Positions 10,738 through 20,261 of a DNA stretch of 29,100 nucleotides are shown here, piece by piece. The first letter of the stretch is position 1, and every line of letters starts with the position of its first letter. This stretch comes from Bipolaris cookei. Lineage: Eukaryota; Ascomycota; Dothideomycetes; Pleosporales; Pleosporaceae. The position numbers were made by a program, and so were the translations under genes. The DNA lies in contig NRSV01000144.1 in assembly GCA_002286855.1 (NCBI GenBank), positions 1-29,100 of the forward strand, written 5' to 3'. Under the pieces are notes generated by a model. That model was not told where the DNA came from, did no database searches, and worked only from the letters and a program-made list of their open reading frames with translations.

Positions 10738-12365
10738 TTAAACGGTTTCAAACGAAGCAGATGTTCAGCTTGCTATCTTATCTCTTAAAAATAAAAATAA
10801 ACATATCCAAAGAAATCGCCGTGCTGCTGCAGTCTATAATGTAGCCGAGACAACGCTCGGTCGCCGACGCGCTGGCAAGGCTGCCCGACGCGATTGCCAG
10901 CCCAACTCAAAGAAGCTCACTAAGCTAGAAGAGGAGGTGATAGTCGGGTATATACTTGATCTTGATCTACGTGGATTTGTGCCTACGTACGCTGCTGTGC
11001 GTGATATGGCTAATAAGCTGCTAGCTACGCGCGGCGCTGGCCAGGTTGGGCAGAAGTGGCCAGCCAACTTCATTAGGCGTACAGACTCTCTTACTACTTG
11101 TTTTAATCGAATGTAAGATAGGCAGAGAATTTTGTGTGAAGATCCAGTCTTAATCAAAGGCTGGTTTGAGCTTATAGAGCGGACGAAGGCGAAGTACGGT
11201 TTTTGTGACGAGGACGTCTACAACTTCGACGAGGCTGGCTTTTCAATGGGCAAGATCACAACTCAGCTTGTCATTACAGCATCAGAAAGAAGAGGCCGAC
11301 CAAAAGCTATCCAGCCAGGTAGTCATGGGTGGGTGATGTTGATCGCTGCGATTAACGCAGCTGGCTGGGCAGTCCCACCATTTCTTATCTTTACCGACCA
11401 GCATCATCTATTTCCCTGGTACGAAGAAGCCAATATCCTGCGCGACTGGGCGATCGCAGTTAGTGACAATGGCTGGACGAACAACGAGCTGGGCGTTATA
11501 TGGCTAAAACACTTCGACGCTCACACGTAGACTTGCGTTGTTGGTACACGTCGCTTACTTATCTTTGACGGCCATGAGAGCCACCAATCTCTTAAGTTCC
11601 AAAAGTTCTGCAAGGAGAACAACTCTACACGCTCTGTATGCCGCCTTGCTTGTCTCACCTGCTCCTGCCTCTTGATTTTGGCTGCTTCTCGCCACTAAAG
11701 CGCGCGTACAGCCGTGAGGTGGATAACCTAATCCGCCATCATATCAACCACATCACCAAGCTCGTGTTTCTGCCAGCGTTCAGGAAGCGATCGATCGATC
11801 CTTCATGCCAACTAATCTCTGCCCAGCTTTCTGAGGTGCAGGCCTTGTTCCTCTCCAGCTAGATACTGTTCTCTTAAAACTTGATATAAAGCTATGTACG
11901 CCAACTATGCCAGCAGAAGTTCTCTGGCAAGCCTGTACGCCAAGTAATATACGCGAGCTTAAAGATCAATCAACGTTAATAAGTAACCGTGTACGACGTC
12001 ATAAAAGCTCATCGCCAGCTCCAATTATTGCGGCGATCGGTCAGCTTAAGAAGGGAGCAAAGATAATGATGCTTTCGGCTGAGCTAATGCGCGATCGGAT
12101 TGCTAGCCTTGAGAAGGCTAATGAGGCAGCCATAAAGCGTAGGCAGCATAATAGGAAGCGGATACAGAAGCTTGGAGTGCTTACAAAGGGAGCTGGCGAG
12201 GATATAATTGCTCAACGCGAGGCTGATGAGCAGGTTGCTTGTGAGAAGCATCAAGGAGGAGAGCGATCAGATGTCAGCCGCCGGACTCTTACGCGCTACA
12301 GTAGTTGTAAAGAGACTGGCCATAATTCACGCACCTGTAAGAAAGATACTTTAAGTGCTAGTTGA
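10738..12365 (+). pseudogene. Transposase copy B (Psq/CENP-B HTH plus DDE_1)
   Basis: N-terminal Psq-like HTH (QRNRRAAAVYNVAETTLGRRR) and a CENP-B-like HTH lead into YNFDEAGFSMG (first Asp), then WTNNELGVIWLKHFDAHT, a TAG at 11528-11530, and LLIFDGHESH (second Asp) still in frame. A frameshift near 11610-11635 leads to LPLDFGCFSPLKRAY (third Asp). Another follows at about 11790-11800 (near AFRKRS). The C-terminal frame (11907-12365) encodes MPAEVLWQACTPSNIRELK, a coiled coil, and a zinc-knuckle-like RYSSCKETGHNSRTC. The start codon and left TIR are missing because copy A is fused directly upstream. Decay here is a few discrete lesions, quite unlike copy A. Confidence 0.85.
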
Positions 12366-12367
12366 CC

Positions 12368-12485
12368 TAGCTTATAGAGATTTATTTGTTATACTATTGC
12401 GTTGGAAAGTTGTGTAGCAAGACAGGTGCACAAAGTTTGTTGAGATGCGTCGCTCGCTTGCCACGTACGTTAGTGTTGCGAAATA
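12368..12485 (-). repeat. Inverted C-terminal fragment beside the right TIR of copy B
   Basis: The complement of 12451-12472 is identical over 22 nt to 10652-10673 of copy A, the part encoding NVRGKRA near the transposase C-terminus. In A it lies on the plus strand; here it lies on the minus strand next to the TIR. Copy B lacks the segment in the plus orientation. A local inversion of about 115 bp explains this. Confidence 0.6.
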
Positions 12486-12612
12486 TTGTTATGAAATTGT
12501 AGCTGACGACTCAGTGGGGCTGACGACTCGGTGGGGCTGACGATTCGGTGGTGAAATACGTTATTGCTAAAAAAAAACAAGGCATTATTTTTGATGAACA
12601 GTGCCCGGCACC

Positions 12613-12750
12613 CAGAGTTGCTAACAATCCATTTGATCCGCGGGTTGATCCGCGAACGTGCCAGGGGCAGGGACGTGTATGATCTCACGGAGCGTTATGT
12701 GGCACGTTCGCGGATCAACCCGCGGATCAAATGGATTGTTAGCAACTCTG
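12613..12750. mobile_element. hAT-type MITE, 138 bp, perfect 51-bp TIRs
   Basis: Left arm 12613-12663 and right arm 12700-12750 are perfect inverted complements (51 bp) around a 36-bp unique spacer. The ends are CAGAGTTGC...GCAACTCTG, a typical hAT terminus. An 8-bp target duplication, CCGGCACC, sits at 12605-12612 and 12751-12758. Each arm contains a direct repeat of TTGATCCGCG. There is no coding capacity, so it would need a hAT transposase from elsewhere. It lies 68 bp downstream of the transcription factor stop codon, probably in its 3' UTR, where the arms could fold into a long hairpin in the RNA. Confidence 0.92.
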
Positions 12751-12817
12751 CCGGCACCCAAGGGATGATCGATTACGTAATTGCCCGACTTCAAGCATCG
12801 GTGCATAGTTGTGGCAA

Positions 12818-15800
12818 TTATTTGATTGCCGAACGCAGACCTTCCAAAAGCTGCACCAAGTTCCCGACAAGTGGTGGGCACGGTTCTGAGGCATCGTGAC
12901 GTGTCCGGAGGAGATGTATGAGGCCGTCCATGACCCCGCAGACATCATTTAGCTGAGTTGGGTCATGCGAACCATATGTTCGTATCGATGGTATACCCCG
13001 ATCCAATGTGATGAATTTACGGGCGCTCAGAGAATCATCTCCGTTTAGAACGACTGTGGTATCCATCTGTGTTGATTCTGGCGCAATGGATCGCTTGAGG
13101 AATCCATAGCACCACAAGATCAGCCCAGCATGGTAGACAGCAATGGCGTTGAAGTTGTTCAACAAAGCCTTCGGCAACACTTCAGCGGCGCGTAAAACCT
13201 GACCAGCGTGCCAGAGCGCTTGACGTGCTGAAGGAGTGTTGGTCCAGTCTCGTAGGCCAACATATGCGATGCGTGCTTCTTCCTGCCCCTCGATACCTGC
13301 AAAAAGCTGAATGTCATCCAAAGGTGCGTTGAGATGAACCAACATGATCTCTAGAGTTATCTCAACGCTCTTGCTCATGGGTGGGCAGCTGAGTCTAAAA
13401 TCCTCGAGCTGCTTTGTAAGATCTTGGTAACGCGAGGAGAGTATGAGGCTGTTGTTCGACACGGCCTGTGACCGAGGTGTCACTGTGCACATCTGGCGGT
13501 ATTCCCAGATCGCGCCCCATATCATGTATAGGTACGTGAGACTAGCATGTTCATGGTGCGAGAGGTGCCCTAGATTGAGGAAGCATTCCATGGCTGACGG
13601 CTTATTTACTGCTATTGGTGGCAGGTTCAAGTAGGCCGCTTTCCAGCTTGTTGCTGATTTGGCCTGCCAGAGAGTGTTGGAGCTCGGTAACGGAAGTTGC
13701 ATCTCAGCATAAGATACTAGTGGTGGCTTGAGTAATGCCATGGAGGATTGCCTATCAAACTCAAAAGTACGGTAGACCAAACGAAGGAATGCTTCTTGCT
13801 GGACCCAGCTGAGCCATTTGCTTTCCAATGCAGATCCTTGCTCATCTGGCTCCGGGCGGATTTCCTTCCATGTCGACCGGCGGAAGCGGGCGCCTCGCCG
13901 AATCATTGTTATCAGCGGCTGGGTAAAACTTTCTGCAATCTCCATTTTTCGGCTGATACCACTCCACATACCCACTCCTAGCTGCAGAAGGAAGGTCTGG
14001 AGATGTTGGAGATCTCTGATTGCTGTGTTGTCCTCTTCAAAAGCCCTAGACTGACCCATCCTGGAAGCCTCGTGTAAAGCATATCCAAGCTTTCGCAATG
14101 AGAAGTCAGGAATTGTGGCAGCTCCAGCGGATGCTATACCCGCAAGCAATTCTGGATTCAGTTTTGAGGGGGAAAAGGTTGGGAGATGAAACCACGTGAG
14201 GGCGTCCAGGGACGGCGAGGTGAGGAAGTACTGGATCAGCCCATCTAGTAATTCTACGCTGGGAAAAGCCGACGCAATTTTCTTAACGTTCTCCGGAGTG
14301 CATGTTGCCAAGACCAAGGCCATCAAGCGGTCACGGCTTACACGAGGAAGTCTGTAAACAAAGGTAAGATGATGTCAGCAACATAATTATTGAATAAGCG
14401 AGCTTTGTCTTACTTTTCCGCTACTACCCGGCGTTGTGCAATGTGCGCGCGTCTGTTATCTCTCTCAGCATCTGAAAAGGCCAAGTTTACTTGCTCTGCG
14501 CTATGGTTCTGAGAGCTCTGAGGAAGGTAACGCCATATGCTCTGCTTGAAAGCTTCTGCTCTTCCTAATGCCGTATCGGTCTCTGGGCGATGATGCTCGG
14601 TACCCTGTGCATCAGTAGACGGTGTGTCGGCAGCAAAAGGGACCTGGAAGTTGTACTGATCAAGCAGTCCCAGATCGAGATCAGTAAGACCGACATCGAT
14701 GTCAAAACTCAGATCCAATATACCGCGTGGAGTAGCCTGGCCAGAGAGAAAGGATTCGAACGGGGGCATGTTTCGGAAGTAATCTGGTAGAAACGGATTC
14801 TGCGCTAGTGTATTGTCAAAAGCTGGGATGGAGTTATCAAAAAAGGACATTGCTGATGAAGGGTCTTGATCTTCAAAGTTATGGTTCATTGGAACAAGCC
14901 CGTTGTTGGTGTTGGGTGGCGGTTGCATGGTGTTCGTGACTGATGTTCTCGTCTCAGAGCCTCTGCAACCAGCAGAGTCAGTCTTGGTACTGTTGGAGTC
15001 CACTATGGACGGATTTTGAGGGTTATGGAATGGTTCTGATGTCTGTGAAGGTGCAGAAGTCGGAGGATTGGCATTCCCGTTCTGACCGGGCAGCGATGAG
15101 GGGTAATCAAAGCCATTTGACAAATCGAGTAAGTCTTGAGCGGCATGGACAGTATCAATTTCGTGACTCTCATTTTCGTCTGTAGCAAGCGACTCGGGTA
15201 CCTTGCAAGGTATCTTCTTCTTTCTGCACCGACTGCATGGCTTCTCATCTTCACATCGGAGATGGCTCTGGGAACAGACCTCGCAGGCTTGGACCACTCT
15301 TGTGTCGCGAGAAATTTCGCGCCTCTGTCGCTTGTTGGCGGGTTCTGTGTCGTGGTTTGCTACATGTCGTTTGAGCAAGTCTCTGCAGCATGTTAGACGA
15401 GTCTCACGGCGACGACTGTGATGAGATGCCACCAAAACATCTTCACAACGCACTCACATTCGGGCAAAGCCTTTGGAGCAGACTGGGCAAATATACGGCT
15501 TGGACTTTGTGTCTGTCGAAGCGGGGTCAGTTTACTAGGGTTCGATGATGCGTGTTTAAAGTTAGGCGCATCGAATGCAAGAACACAGCCATCTTGTTGG
15601 TGTTCGAACAAGAAAGGGCGACTACCTTCGAGGCATGTCCAGAGCAAGAAGACGCCGACTATGCAGAACAAGCCTCGTCACAGATAGGGGCAGCAAACTC
15701 TTTAAAATGGACGCCAGAAGTCCGCGGAGCACCAAGGACGTCCGTCGCGAGCACGTCTCATATCTCTCGCTCAACCACAGGTACTAGTAGCAGGGACAAA

Positions 15801-15949
15801 AACTTACGCGCTCTCACGTGCCGGGTGAGGTGGTCTGCTCTGGTAAAGGAGCGCTTGCAAGTGCTGCACTGGAACAGGCGCGCCTGTTCGGCGTCGAGCT
15901 CGGAATGAGCAGGCTGACTGTTGGGTTGCGCAGTGCTAACCTGCATCAT
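12818..15949 (-). CDS. Dual C2H2 + Zn2Cys6 transcription factor with fungal-specific regulatory domain, 899 aa
   Basis: Nuclear DNA-binding regulator. Inferred exons: 15949-15808, 15512-15458, 15382-14414 and 14351-12818 (2700 nt). Introns are 295, 75, 62... bp at 15807-15513, 15457-15383 and 14413-14352, with GTAAGT, GTGAGT and GTAAGA donors. Finger 1 (C28, C31, H44, H48; helix RADHLTR) and finger 2 (C56, C59, H72, H76; helix RIDLLKR) are split by intron 1. A basic NKRQRRE (about 82-88) precedes a Zn2Cys6 cluster with Cys at about 99, 102, 109, 115, 118 and 125. An Asn/Pro/Ser-rich acidic linker follows. The C-terminal half (about 390-899) resembles the fungal_trans regulatory region, with LTYLYMIWGAIWEYR and YHAGLILWCYGF. 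Two adjacent ATGs (15949, 15946) are possible starts. Intron 1 is unusually long. By position and predicted DNA preference, the likely local regulator of the three neighbouring genes. Confidence 0.88.
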
Positions 15950-16390
15950 TGGATGCTTGTTGTTATCGGGTGAGATTGACGAGGGACGGCATCGGGGAGT
16001 GGGAAGTGGAGGGAGATAACCTGCGGTGTGGGGAAGTGCGGAGTCGCCGTCGTGTCGCGTGCATTTGTCCGCGTGCCGAGACGGGGCGGACCCGCGCCCC
16101 GGCTTCGGCTAATCTATACCCGCCCCCCCTGTTTGTAGGAGGGGCAAACAATGCCCTCAAACACAGGGACGGACATCGGGCTCGTTTTTGCTCCTGGTCT
16201 CCGTTCGATTCCCGGTCACTTCTTGTGGCAACATTGGTACCACGACTCCTTTATCCATCTCAACACATTTGTCGCAGAAATGCTCCAGTTTTTCTTCTAG
16301 TCTCGCTGATTATTAAAGAGCCCACACAATGCCCAATGCCAGACTCGGGTGGGCTTACTGCTAGGTGTAACAAGACGCGTCTTGCTCGTA
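15950..16390. other. Promoter region of the transcription factor gene
   Basis: About 440 bp between the regulator's start codon and the Tc1 element, GC-rich near the gene with C- and G-runs (around 16080-16130), then an ordinary spacer. It holds one CGG-T-GTGGGG site (listed separately). Open frames here are not credible genes, and a tRNA-like GTTCGATTCCC string at 16202-16212 lacks matching stems. Confidence 0.5.
16024..16034 (-). promoter_or_regulatory. Possible autoregulatory site of the transcription factor
   Basis: Plus strand CGGTGTGGGGA, 75 bp upstream of the factor's ATG, in the same orientation to its gene as the shared 15-mer. It has both the CGG and the GTGGGG parts, but with a 1-bp instead of 3-bp gap, so it is a weaker match. 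Confidence 0.35.
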
Positions 16391-17280
16391 CAGAAGTGCC
16401 TTTGAAAAGTTCTTGCTGACAGGGGTATCTATCGGGCCGGCTGTCTTGGCACACACGGTGTTTTTTATTGAAGCTGGAGGAGCGGCTATACTTATTTTTT
16501 GGTGTTTTCGAATAAAATATGGCTTCAAATACTGATATCTGCACTCGTGCTTTGATCGTTACATTGAAATCACCTTTTGATGGTAAATCCACCAATGAGA
16601 TTAGTGAAATAACAGGTATTTCACCGCGTACGATTGACTCAATTTGTAGTAGAGCCTGCTAACGAGGCTTTGAGCCTAACGCGCTTACGATTAAGCTTCT
16701 CTCTGAATACTTGGAAGATGCCCCTCGCGCTGGCCGTCTTCATATACAGGAAGATATTTACAAAGCCACCCTAGAAGTAATACGCCGCGATAGGTACGGT
16801 AGAGAGAAGAGCTATGCCGATATAGCTGGCGACCTTAGTATTCACGGCTACAACGTTTCGTCCACTATCGTATGAAGAGTTCTCAAAGCAGCGGGCTACA
16901 ACAAGACGAAGCCAACGCGGAAGCCTGGGGTGACACAGAAGATGAAATAGGAGAGGCTTGAGTGGTGTCTTGCGCATAGAGATTGGACTCTGAGGATTGG
17001 AAAAACGTTATCTGGTCCAACGAGACCTCCGTCGTGGTTAACCACCGGCGTGGTAGCTATCGTGTCTGGTGACGAGCAGATGAGGTATTTACGAGGTCTA
17101 TTATTGGCGAGCTGTGGAAGGGCTACTTTGAGTTTATGTTCTGGGGCTGCTTCTCATACGATCTCAAGGCGGTAATGAGTACAAGGAGGGGCGGCGGGAC
17201 AGATCCGGTCAAGCTTCGGTAGTATTTCGGCAGTAATATAGATGACACCTGTCAGTAAGAACTTTTGAAAGGCACTTCTA
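16391..17280 (+). mobile_element. Internally deleted Tc1-type transposon with intact TIRs
   Basis: Left TIR from 16391 (CAGAAGTGCCTTTGAAAAG, then TTCTTGCTGACAGGGGTATCTAT) pairs with the complement of the right end at 17280 over about 45 bp with few mismatches. TA flanks both ends (16389-16390 and 17281-17282). Length 890 bp, about half a full Tc1-like element, because the 3' half of the transposase is missing. It separates the divergent promoters of the transcription factor (minus) and the dioxygenase (plus). Confidence 0.87.
16519..17168 (+). pseudogene. Truncated Tc1/mariner transposase (HTH plus start of DDE_3)
   Basis: Starts at ATG 16519. The HTH region reads TNEISEITGISPRTIDSICSR, then DIYKATLEVIRRDRYGREKSY, HGYNVSST and VLKAAGYNKTKP. 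The start of the DDE domain reads LEWCLAHRDWTL, then after a 1-nt loss near 16993 WKNVIWSNETSVVVNHRRG, and later GYFEFMFWGCFSYD. In related transposases the residue before ETSVV is the first catalytic Asp; here it is Asn (AAC). Several TAA/TAG/TGA stops interrupt it, for example just after ICSRAC and before RVLKAAGY. The second and third catalytic residues are absent because of the internal deletion. Dead. Confidence 0.82.
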
Positions 17281-17302
17281 TACATATCCCCACCTCCTCT
17301 CC

Positions 17303-17317
17303 TCCCCCACATCCCGA
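17303..17317 (+). promoter_or_regulatory. Shared promoter element, dioxygenase copy
   Basis: TCCCCCACATCCCGA in gene sense, 185 bp upstream of the dioxygenase ATG. It differs at one position from the 15-mer upstream of the MFS and hydrolase genes and has the same orientation to the gene. It lies only about 20 bp outside the right TA of the Tc1 element. Confidence 0.55.
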
Positions 17318-17501
17318 TGTTCGCCATGGGTCACATCCGCTCTCACATAGAGCACTAGCCCACGACAGGTAAGCCTCCACATTATCCGCACTTCCAACCG
17401 CCCTTCTATAGTCTCTATCAAGTGATATCCAAGATCACGGCGACCACAGTACGCACATCGCTACTCATCTTCGCTGCAACATACACACTACCTGCGTAGC
17501 C

Positions 17502-18365
17502 ATGCCTGTCCCACCAGTCCACTTCTTCTCCCATGGCTCCACCATGATGCTTGGGGAGGAGTCAAAATCCGCCGACTACTGGAAAGCCTGTGGCGACGAA
17601 GCCCTCTCGCATGGCTTCAAAGGCATCATCATGATGGGCGCCCACTGGGACGCTCGCGGCGTAAACCGCATCGACGTCGCCATGAACCCCAAGCCCGACA
17701 AGTCTCCCGTTGCCTACGTCCACCCCCGCAAGTACAAGGACTATGAGCTTGTCTCCGACCTCGAGACTGGAAAGAAATGCATTGCCGCCTTGAGAGAAAA
17801 GGGAATTGATGCACGCCCAAACGAGACTTTTGACTGGATCCACGATACGTATCTCATCCTCATCCGCATGTTCCCTGAGAAATGCCCCCCCACCACTCTC
17901 ATCAGTATGAACTCAAGATTCGACCCGCATCTGCATGCGCGTGTCGGCAACATCCTATCCAAGTTCCGCGACGAGGGATACATCATCATCGGAACCGGGG
18001 GCGCAGTCCACAACCTCTACCGAAACCACTGGGGCCAAATGCTCCGCTACTCGGACAATTTCGCCCAGCCATATCCCCCAGAGGCTCCCATGCTTGAGTT
18101 CCGTCAGTGCGTCGAGGATGTGTTTATTCGGTGCTGCAGAAAGGGTGCCAAGAAAGGTAGTCTGACACGAGGAATCACAAGGTTGATGAAGCACCCCATG
18201 TTCAGAGATGCACATGCTACTGATGACCATTACATGGCTGCGTGCTTTGTCGCTGGTGCAGTTGATGGAAGTAAGAGGGAGACAGACGAGTGTGTCCTTG
18301 GTGCTGAGGACTGGGAATTGGTGAATATGTGCAATAGCCAGTTTACAATCGGTAGGTGGACCTAA
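17502..18365 (+). CDS. LigB/DODA-type class III extradiol ring-cleavage dioxygenase, 287 aa
   Basis: Intronless. The fold family (LigB superfamily; relatives are YgiD and DOPA 4,5-dioxygenases) opens catechol-type rings using a single metal ion. Visible family motifs in order: FFSHGSTMM (His11), MMGAHWDARG (His48), FDWIHDTYLILIRMFP (His114), IGTGGAVHNLYRNHW (His170), and HATDDHYMAACFVAGAV (His243). His11, His48 and His243 match the three metal ligands of the YgiD type by position, and His170 sits in the usual active-site GSG-x-x-HN motif. Length is normal for the family. No signal peptide, so probably cytosolic. The start MPVPPVHFFSHGS fits the family N-terminus. The promoter shares the 15-mer element. 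Substrate cannot be read from sequence. A catalytic role is likely, since all key His are kept. Confidence 0.93.
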   Translation: MPVPPVHFFSHGSTMMLGEESKSADYWKACGDEALSHGFKGIIMMGAHWDARGVNRIDVAMNPKPDKSPVAYVHPRKYKDYELVSDLETGKKCIAALREKGIDARPNETFDWIHDTYLILIRMFPEKCPPTTLISMNSRFDPHLHARVGNILSKFRDEGYIIIGTGGAVHNLYRNHWGQMLRYSDNFAQPYPPEAPMLEFRQCVEDVFIRCCRKGAKKGSLTRGITRLMKHPMFRDAHATDDHYMAACFVAGAVDGSKRETDECVLGAEDWELVNMCNSQFTIGRWT

Positions 18366-18526
18366 GGGGTTTATGTCGATATCCACGGCGGCTTTTTTGT
18401 TTTCTGTTCAATATACACGCTTTCTTGGATAAATTGTATTTTCAAGCGTGCATTACATTGAGATATCAATGAAGAATGAAGTAAATTAGATTCATGTTGC
18501 TCGCGCCTTATTTAAATCACTTACTA

Positions 18527-20140
18527 GGCAACTTGTTTCACCACCGAACCGGCAGCTTTTTCACTATACTCCTTCGTAACAACAACGCGTGATGTCTCAA
18601 CAACATAACGTATACAAAGTCCATACTAAAGCAGATGTATTCTTAGTTATCCAAGATATTAGATTTGGATCTATTAGAAGTGAAAAGCGCGCTGCTGCAG
18701 CCTATAACGTTCCGCGAACTACTCTCCAAGGACGCCGCGCTGGAGGACGCCCTCGACGAGACTGCAAGCCAAACTGTAAGCGCCTAACAAAGCTAGAATA
18801 GGAGACCATCACTTGGCACGTCATAGTGGAGGTTGAGCGATGACTACCCTGTAGGAGAGACGACGTGCGAGATATGGGCCAATAGACTACTCCGAAAGCG
18901 TGGTGGAGAGGAGGTTGGCAAGAACTGGGTTGATAGGTTTGCCCAGCGCAATCCCGAGCTGCATACGCGCCGGAGCCGTCCATATGATCGTCAGTGAGCT
19001 GCCTGCGAAGATCCAGCGCTTATCAAGGACTAGTTCGACCTAGTTCAGAATCCAAGGCGAAGTATGATATCGTAGACGAAGATATCTATAACTTCGACGA
19101 GACTGGCTTCATTATGGGCAAGATTTTATCAGTCAGTTATCAAAGGCTCGGACAAGTCAACGAAATCAAAAAAAGATTCCAGCTAGGCAATCGGGAGTGG
19201 GTTACACTGATACAAGGCGTTGGTGCAACAGGGAAGTGTATCCCAGCCTTTCTCATCTTTGCAGCCAAGGTTCTAATTTCTACCTGGTTCATAGAGGATC
19301 TACCATGCGACTTGATGGTTCAAGTTAGTCCTAACAGCTGGACGAACAATAATCTAGCGCTTGACTGGCTCCGTCACTTCGATTCCCATGCGCGCCCTGT
19401 GGGGACCTATAAACTGCTCATTATTGACGGCCATGAGAGCCACTACTCGGTGGAGTCCCGAGCTCTCTGCGAAGAGAAGAAGAAAATCCTCCTTTTTGTG
19501 CCTCCCCATTCGTCGCACCTCTTACAGCCTCTTAATGTGGGCTGCTTCTCGCCATTAAAACGCGCGTATGGTGACGCTATCTCGGTCTTGACACGTAATC
19601 GCATTCACTGTATCAGCAAAGAAACCTTCCTACCAGCGTTCAAAAAGGCCTATCACGAGGCTGTTACAACAGAAAACATCTGTGGAGGGTTTCCAAGGTG
19701 CTGGACGTACGCCACACGATCATCACGTAGTTTTATCATAGCTTGACGTCGTGCTGCGTACGCCAACTCCACTAGCGGAAGAGAGCAGCCCCTGGGACCC
19801 GAAAACGCCGCGTAACGCACGCGAAATGGAGGCGCAGGCTACGCTTGTTCGAAACCGCATGCAGATCCAACAAGGATCTCCTGAAAATTTTCTCAAAGAG
19901 CAGATGCAGCAGTTGAGTAAGGGAGCCCAACAGATAGCTCATGAAATGGTGTTAATGCAGGAGGCAATGAGTTGCCTAAAAGACGCTGTTGAAGCGTCAA
20001 CAAAGCGAAAAACTCATAAGCGGCGCTACGTGCAGGCAGAAGGGTCCCAGACAGTTGGCCAGGTAGCTAATCAGATCGCTGAGGCAGAAGGTGGTAGCTG
20101 TAACGACGGTGCAATGCCTGCGAAGAGGGTGCGCAGTGAA
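18527..20140 (+). mobile_element. Truncated pogo-like element, copy C of the A/B family
   Basis: The left end GGCAACTTGTTTCACCACCGA follows a TA at 18525-18526 and matches the left terminus of copy A. The element stops abruptly at 20140, after GCGCAGTGAA, where copy A continues, and no right TIR is present. It lies between the convergent 3' ends of the dioxygenase (18365) and the hydrolase (20262). Confidence 0.82.
18592..20140 (+). pseudogene. Transposase copy C, third catalytic Asp changed to Asn
   Basis: Starts MSQQHNVYKVHTKADVF at ATG 18592. The Psq-type HTH (KRAAAAYNVPRTTLQGRRAG) is open to a TAG at 18799-18801. The CENP-B region is interrupted by stops and shifts (WVDRFAQRNPELHTRRSRPY is readable). 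The frame 18994-19746 holds YNFDETGFIMG (first Asp), LLIIDGHESH (second Asp) and LLQPLNVGCFSPLKRAY, where Asn stands in for the third Asp. A frameshift near 19700 moves the C-terminal coiled coil to 19751-20140. 3' truncated before the zinc knuckle. Two blocks are identical to copy A (see that entry), implying recent common origin or conversion. Confidence 0.87.
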
Positions 20141-20261
20141 TATCAATCGAATTCTTACAGTAGTTGTCACAGCAACTATACACATGAGTATCACACAGTA
20201 TACGAAATCTCAAGCACTGTTATTCTCTAAAAACACTCTGCATCACCCGTCCACTCCACTC

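Larger units (their letters stand above)
8840..12567 (+). mobile_element. Composite element: two tandem pogo-like copies (A and B) between one TIR pair
   Basis: The left terminus at about 8840-8890 reads (A)TAACGAGTTTCACCACCGAGTC, with a 17-bp unit (CCACCGAGTCGTCAGCC) repeated twice. The right terminus at about 12507-12567 carries the complement with three 17-bp units, ending CGGTGGTGAAATACGTTATTGC followed by TA (12568-12569). The left flank also has TA dinucleotides, but the exact end is blurred. Copy A lacks its right TIR and copy B lacks its left one. They meet at about 10716-10738, where A's stop codon runs almost straight into B's N-terminal coding region. A single family with related copy C (18527-20140). 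Confidence 0.75.

Noticed and set aside
12564..12899. 111-codon open frame and its minus-strand mirror
   Set aside because: Created by the inverted arms of the MITE plus antisense of the regulator's 3' end.
16190..16225. tRNA-like GTTCGATTCCCGG string
   Set aside because: No T-arm stem, acceptor stem or anticodon arm can be paired around it.
15949..16419. 156-codon plus-strand open frame
   Set aside because: Runs antisense through the regulator's promoter into the Tc1 TIR; GC-rich chance frame.
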